A DNA stretch of 64,000 nt from Ignavibacteriales bacterium (GTDB lineage: Bacteria > Bacteroidota > Ignavibacteria > UBA10030). The translations under genes and the position numbers were made by a program. Below are positions 62,308 through 64,000 of the stretch, piece by piece (the stretch's first letter is position 1; each line of letters opens with the position of its first letter). The notes under the pieces were generated by a model. It was given only the letters and a program-made list of their open reading frames with translations. It did not search any database and was not told where the DNA came from. Location: contig JAPLFQ010000020.1 in assembly GCA_026390595.1 (NCBI GenBank), positions 313,763 to 377,762 on the forward strand. Reading direction: 5' to 3'.

Positions 62308-63222
62308 ATGAGATCCTCTTACTATGTCGGCGTATCCCTCTACAAGGGACAGATCCAACTTGCCGAACTCGACCACGGAAAGAACAAGACCGTCACCGCT
62401 CTGTCCGAGCGAAGCACGGCGATCGATTTCAGCCAGGACAACAATTTCTCTGCCGACCATCCCCAGGTCAACACATTCGTGTATGAGCTTGAAGAGCTTC
62501 TCAAGGAGAACAAGATCCACTCCAAGACCATCTCGTTCGCGCTTCCCACGGAACCGATCCTTCTCACGGTCATTCCCGTGGATGCAGCGCTTCAGGGAAA
62601 CGAGTTGAACGCGCATGTGCAGTGGGAATTCGAGCAATATTATCCCAATGTTGCCGTCAAGGATTACATGGTCAGCGCCTACCCCATTCCGGGACCCAAG
62701 GATAGCGCGAAAGAAGTGTTTCTCGTCGGAGTCCGGAGAGGACTCATCGCGTTCCTGAAACGGGCTGCGAGTGAGCTCCGGATGCAGGTGCACGTTATCG
62801 ACATCGATCATTTCAGCGCCGAGAAGACGCTGCGGTTCTGCCATCCCGAAGTCCTAAAGGAGAACGTATTGCTGTTCGGCCTCCGCGGCAGCTCCGCCGA
62901 TGCAAGCATGGTTGCACAAGGGCAATATACCGACTATCGCGGATTCACCGTGGACGGCCTGGACGATCTGAAGAAATGTGTACTCACGTACAAGCAGCAC
63001 CTTGAGCAGAAGGGGGGCGTTGCGTCTCCGACAAAGATCATCCTCTACGGATTCGACGTAACTTCCCAGATCATCAATCAGATTCAGAAAGAAACGGGGA
63101 TCGCCACGCTGGCTCTCGATTGCGTGCGCAATCTGGTTCCATCCAAAAAGCTCTACGAGGCGTACGTAAAAGACAGTTCTCGTTTTGCTGCAGCCATCGG
63201 ACTGGCTCTGCGAACTCAATGA
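62308..63222 (+). CDS. PilM-like actin-fold protein
   Basis: A 304-residue protein with the ASKHA/PilM-like pattern: 'YYVGVSLYKGQIQLAEL' at the N-terminus, 'VQWEFEQYYPNVAVKDYMVS' and 'VFLVGVRRGLIAFLKRAAS' in the middle. PilM is the cytosolic actin-like ring protein of type IV pili. The phosphate loops are weak, so ATP binding is uncertain. No pilN/pilO follow; instead rsmD overlaps its stop (ATGA). It may be a divergent PilM or a related competence protein. Confidence 0.7.
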   Translation: MRSSYYVGVSLYKGQIQLAELDHGKNKTVTALSERSTAIDFSQDNNFSADHPQVNTFVYELEELLKENKIHSKTISFALPTEPILLTVIPVDAALQGNELNAHVQWEFEQYYPNVAVKDYMVSAYPIPGPKDSAKEVFLVGVRRGLIAFLKRAASELRMQVHVIDIDHFSAEKTLRFCHPEVLKENVLLFGLRGSSADASMVAQGQYTDYRGFTVDGLDDLKKCVLTYKQHLEQKGGVASPTKIILYGFDVTSQIINQIQKETGIATLALDCVRNLVPSKKLYEAYVKDSSRFAAAIGLALRTQ

Positions 63223-63782
63223 GAATCATTGCCGGACAGTACCGCGGCCGAACTCTCTCCACCGTCCGTGATCTTTCTGTACGACCAACCACAGATCGGG
63301 CAAAACAGACGATCTTTGATATTCTGTCGAATCGACTGGATTTCGACGGTATCGAGGTTCTCGACCTTTTTGCCGGGAGCGGAAGCCTGGGATTGGAGGC
63401 TGTCAGTCGTGGCGCCGCCCACGTTACATTCGTCGACAAAGCACAACAGACACTCCGGGTGCTCGAGTCCAACGTCACTACGCTCGGCTGTTCGGATCAG
63501 TGCACAGCATACACTGCGGATGTCTTCTGGTATCTGAAGAACACGCGCAAAGCGTTCGATCTCGTCTTCGTCGATCCTCCCTATCGCTTGGAGCGCATTG
63601 AAGAACTTCCGAATGCCATCTATGAATCCCCCATCGTGAAGGAGGGGACATATGTGGTCATGGAGCACAGCAAGGAAAGTCAGGTAATCGTCTCAGACTT
63701 GATGTATGACGTCACGCGCAAACCGTTCGGCCAAACGACAGTGCTGATCATGCAGGTTAGAGCGAAAACCCTGCAATTGTGA
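63219..63782 (+). CDS. rsmD: 16S rRNA (guanine-966-N2)-methyltransferase RsmD
   Basis: A 187-residue RsmD. It shows 'MRIIAGQYRGRTL', 'VRPTTDRAKQTIFDIL', SAM motif 'VLDLFAGSGSLGLEAVSRGA' and the catalytic 'FVDPPY'. Its ATG overlaps the TGA of the PilM-like gene. The longer frame to 63120 is not coding. coaD follows after a repeat array, a common rsmD-coaD order. Confidence 0.94.
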   Translation: MRIIAGQYRGRTLSTVRDLSVRPTTDRAKQTIFDILSNRLDFDGIEVLDLFAGSGSLGLEAVSRGAAHVTFVDKAQQTLRVLESNVTTLGCSDQCTAYTADVFWYLKNTRKAFDLVFVDPPYRLERIEELPNAIYESPIVKEGTYVVMEHSKESQVIVSDLMYDVTRKPFGQTTVLIMQVRAKTLQL

Positions 63783-63785
63783 ATG

Positions 63786-64000
<215 letters not shown>

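Overview
The window is a 64 kb chromosomal piece from a Gram-negative bacterium of the Bacteroidota/Chlorobiota (FCB) assemblage, most like Ignavibacteria-type genomes. The evidence is a secreted protein with a C-terminal 'NYPNPFNP' type IX secretion sorting domain, many lipoproteins with lipoboxes, a LolA-like/M16 peptidase pair, SPOR proteins and a mid-50s GC content. At least nine promoters look like canonical sigma-70 sites (TTGnnn, 16-17 bp, TATATT-like) rather than the Bacteroidetes -7/-33 type. I see no tRNA, rRNA, CRISPR array or intact prophage. Most of the window is housekeeping.

Layout. 1-0.6 kb: 3' end of glnA and a decayed membrane-protein gene. 0.65-9.5 kb: a serine hydrolase, an aldehyde/2-hydroxyacid dehydrogenase pair, an M13 peptidase, a short GspE/PilB-like ATPase and an MmcQ/YjbR protein. 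9.6-12.9 kb: an HpcH-type aldolase behind a large six-hairpin-glycosidase-like protein. 13-17.6 kb: ispG, rhomboid, pgk and gapA on the minus strand. 17.7-20.2 kb: a REP-associated tyrosine transposase (RAYT) and a T9SS cargo protein. 20.3-24.5 kb: comF, a small ORF, uvrB, a four-helix-bundle (23S-IVS-type) gene and a hypothetical. 24.6-28.7 kb: a small lipoprotein and a pair of M16 peptidases. 28.7-32.7 kb: purM, DUF2721, GNAT and a GAF histidine kinase. 32.9-35.8 kb: FAH hydrolase, membrane protein, M23 peptidase and lipoprotein. 35.9-49.6 kb: valS, osmC, a trypsin-like lipoprotein, GNAT, dinB polymerase, DinB-fold protein, thioesterase, DUF885, a truA-lspA chimera, fucI and two SPOR lipoproteins. 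49.6-51.9 kb: a 2.4 kb tract with no convincing gene, ending in a structured leader. 51.9-57.4 kb: nrdJ, an M19 dipeptidase and a P1 peptidase. 57.4-64 kb: carA (minus), then hrcA-grpE-dnaJ, a ComEA-like protein, a PilM-like protein, rsmD and the start of coaD.

The most unusual content is not a protein family but intergenic structure. Several short intergenic gaps consist of degenerate 7-bp tandem repeats, each locus with its own consensus; two arrays in inverted orientation bracket the four-helix-bundle gene. Other notable points are an in-frame TruA-LspA chimera lacking the C-terminal part of TruA, an 11-bp inverted repeat overlapping the nrdJ promoter together with a three-hairpin nrdJ leader, and a RAYT gene that carries a REP-like palindrome inside its own coding sequence.
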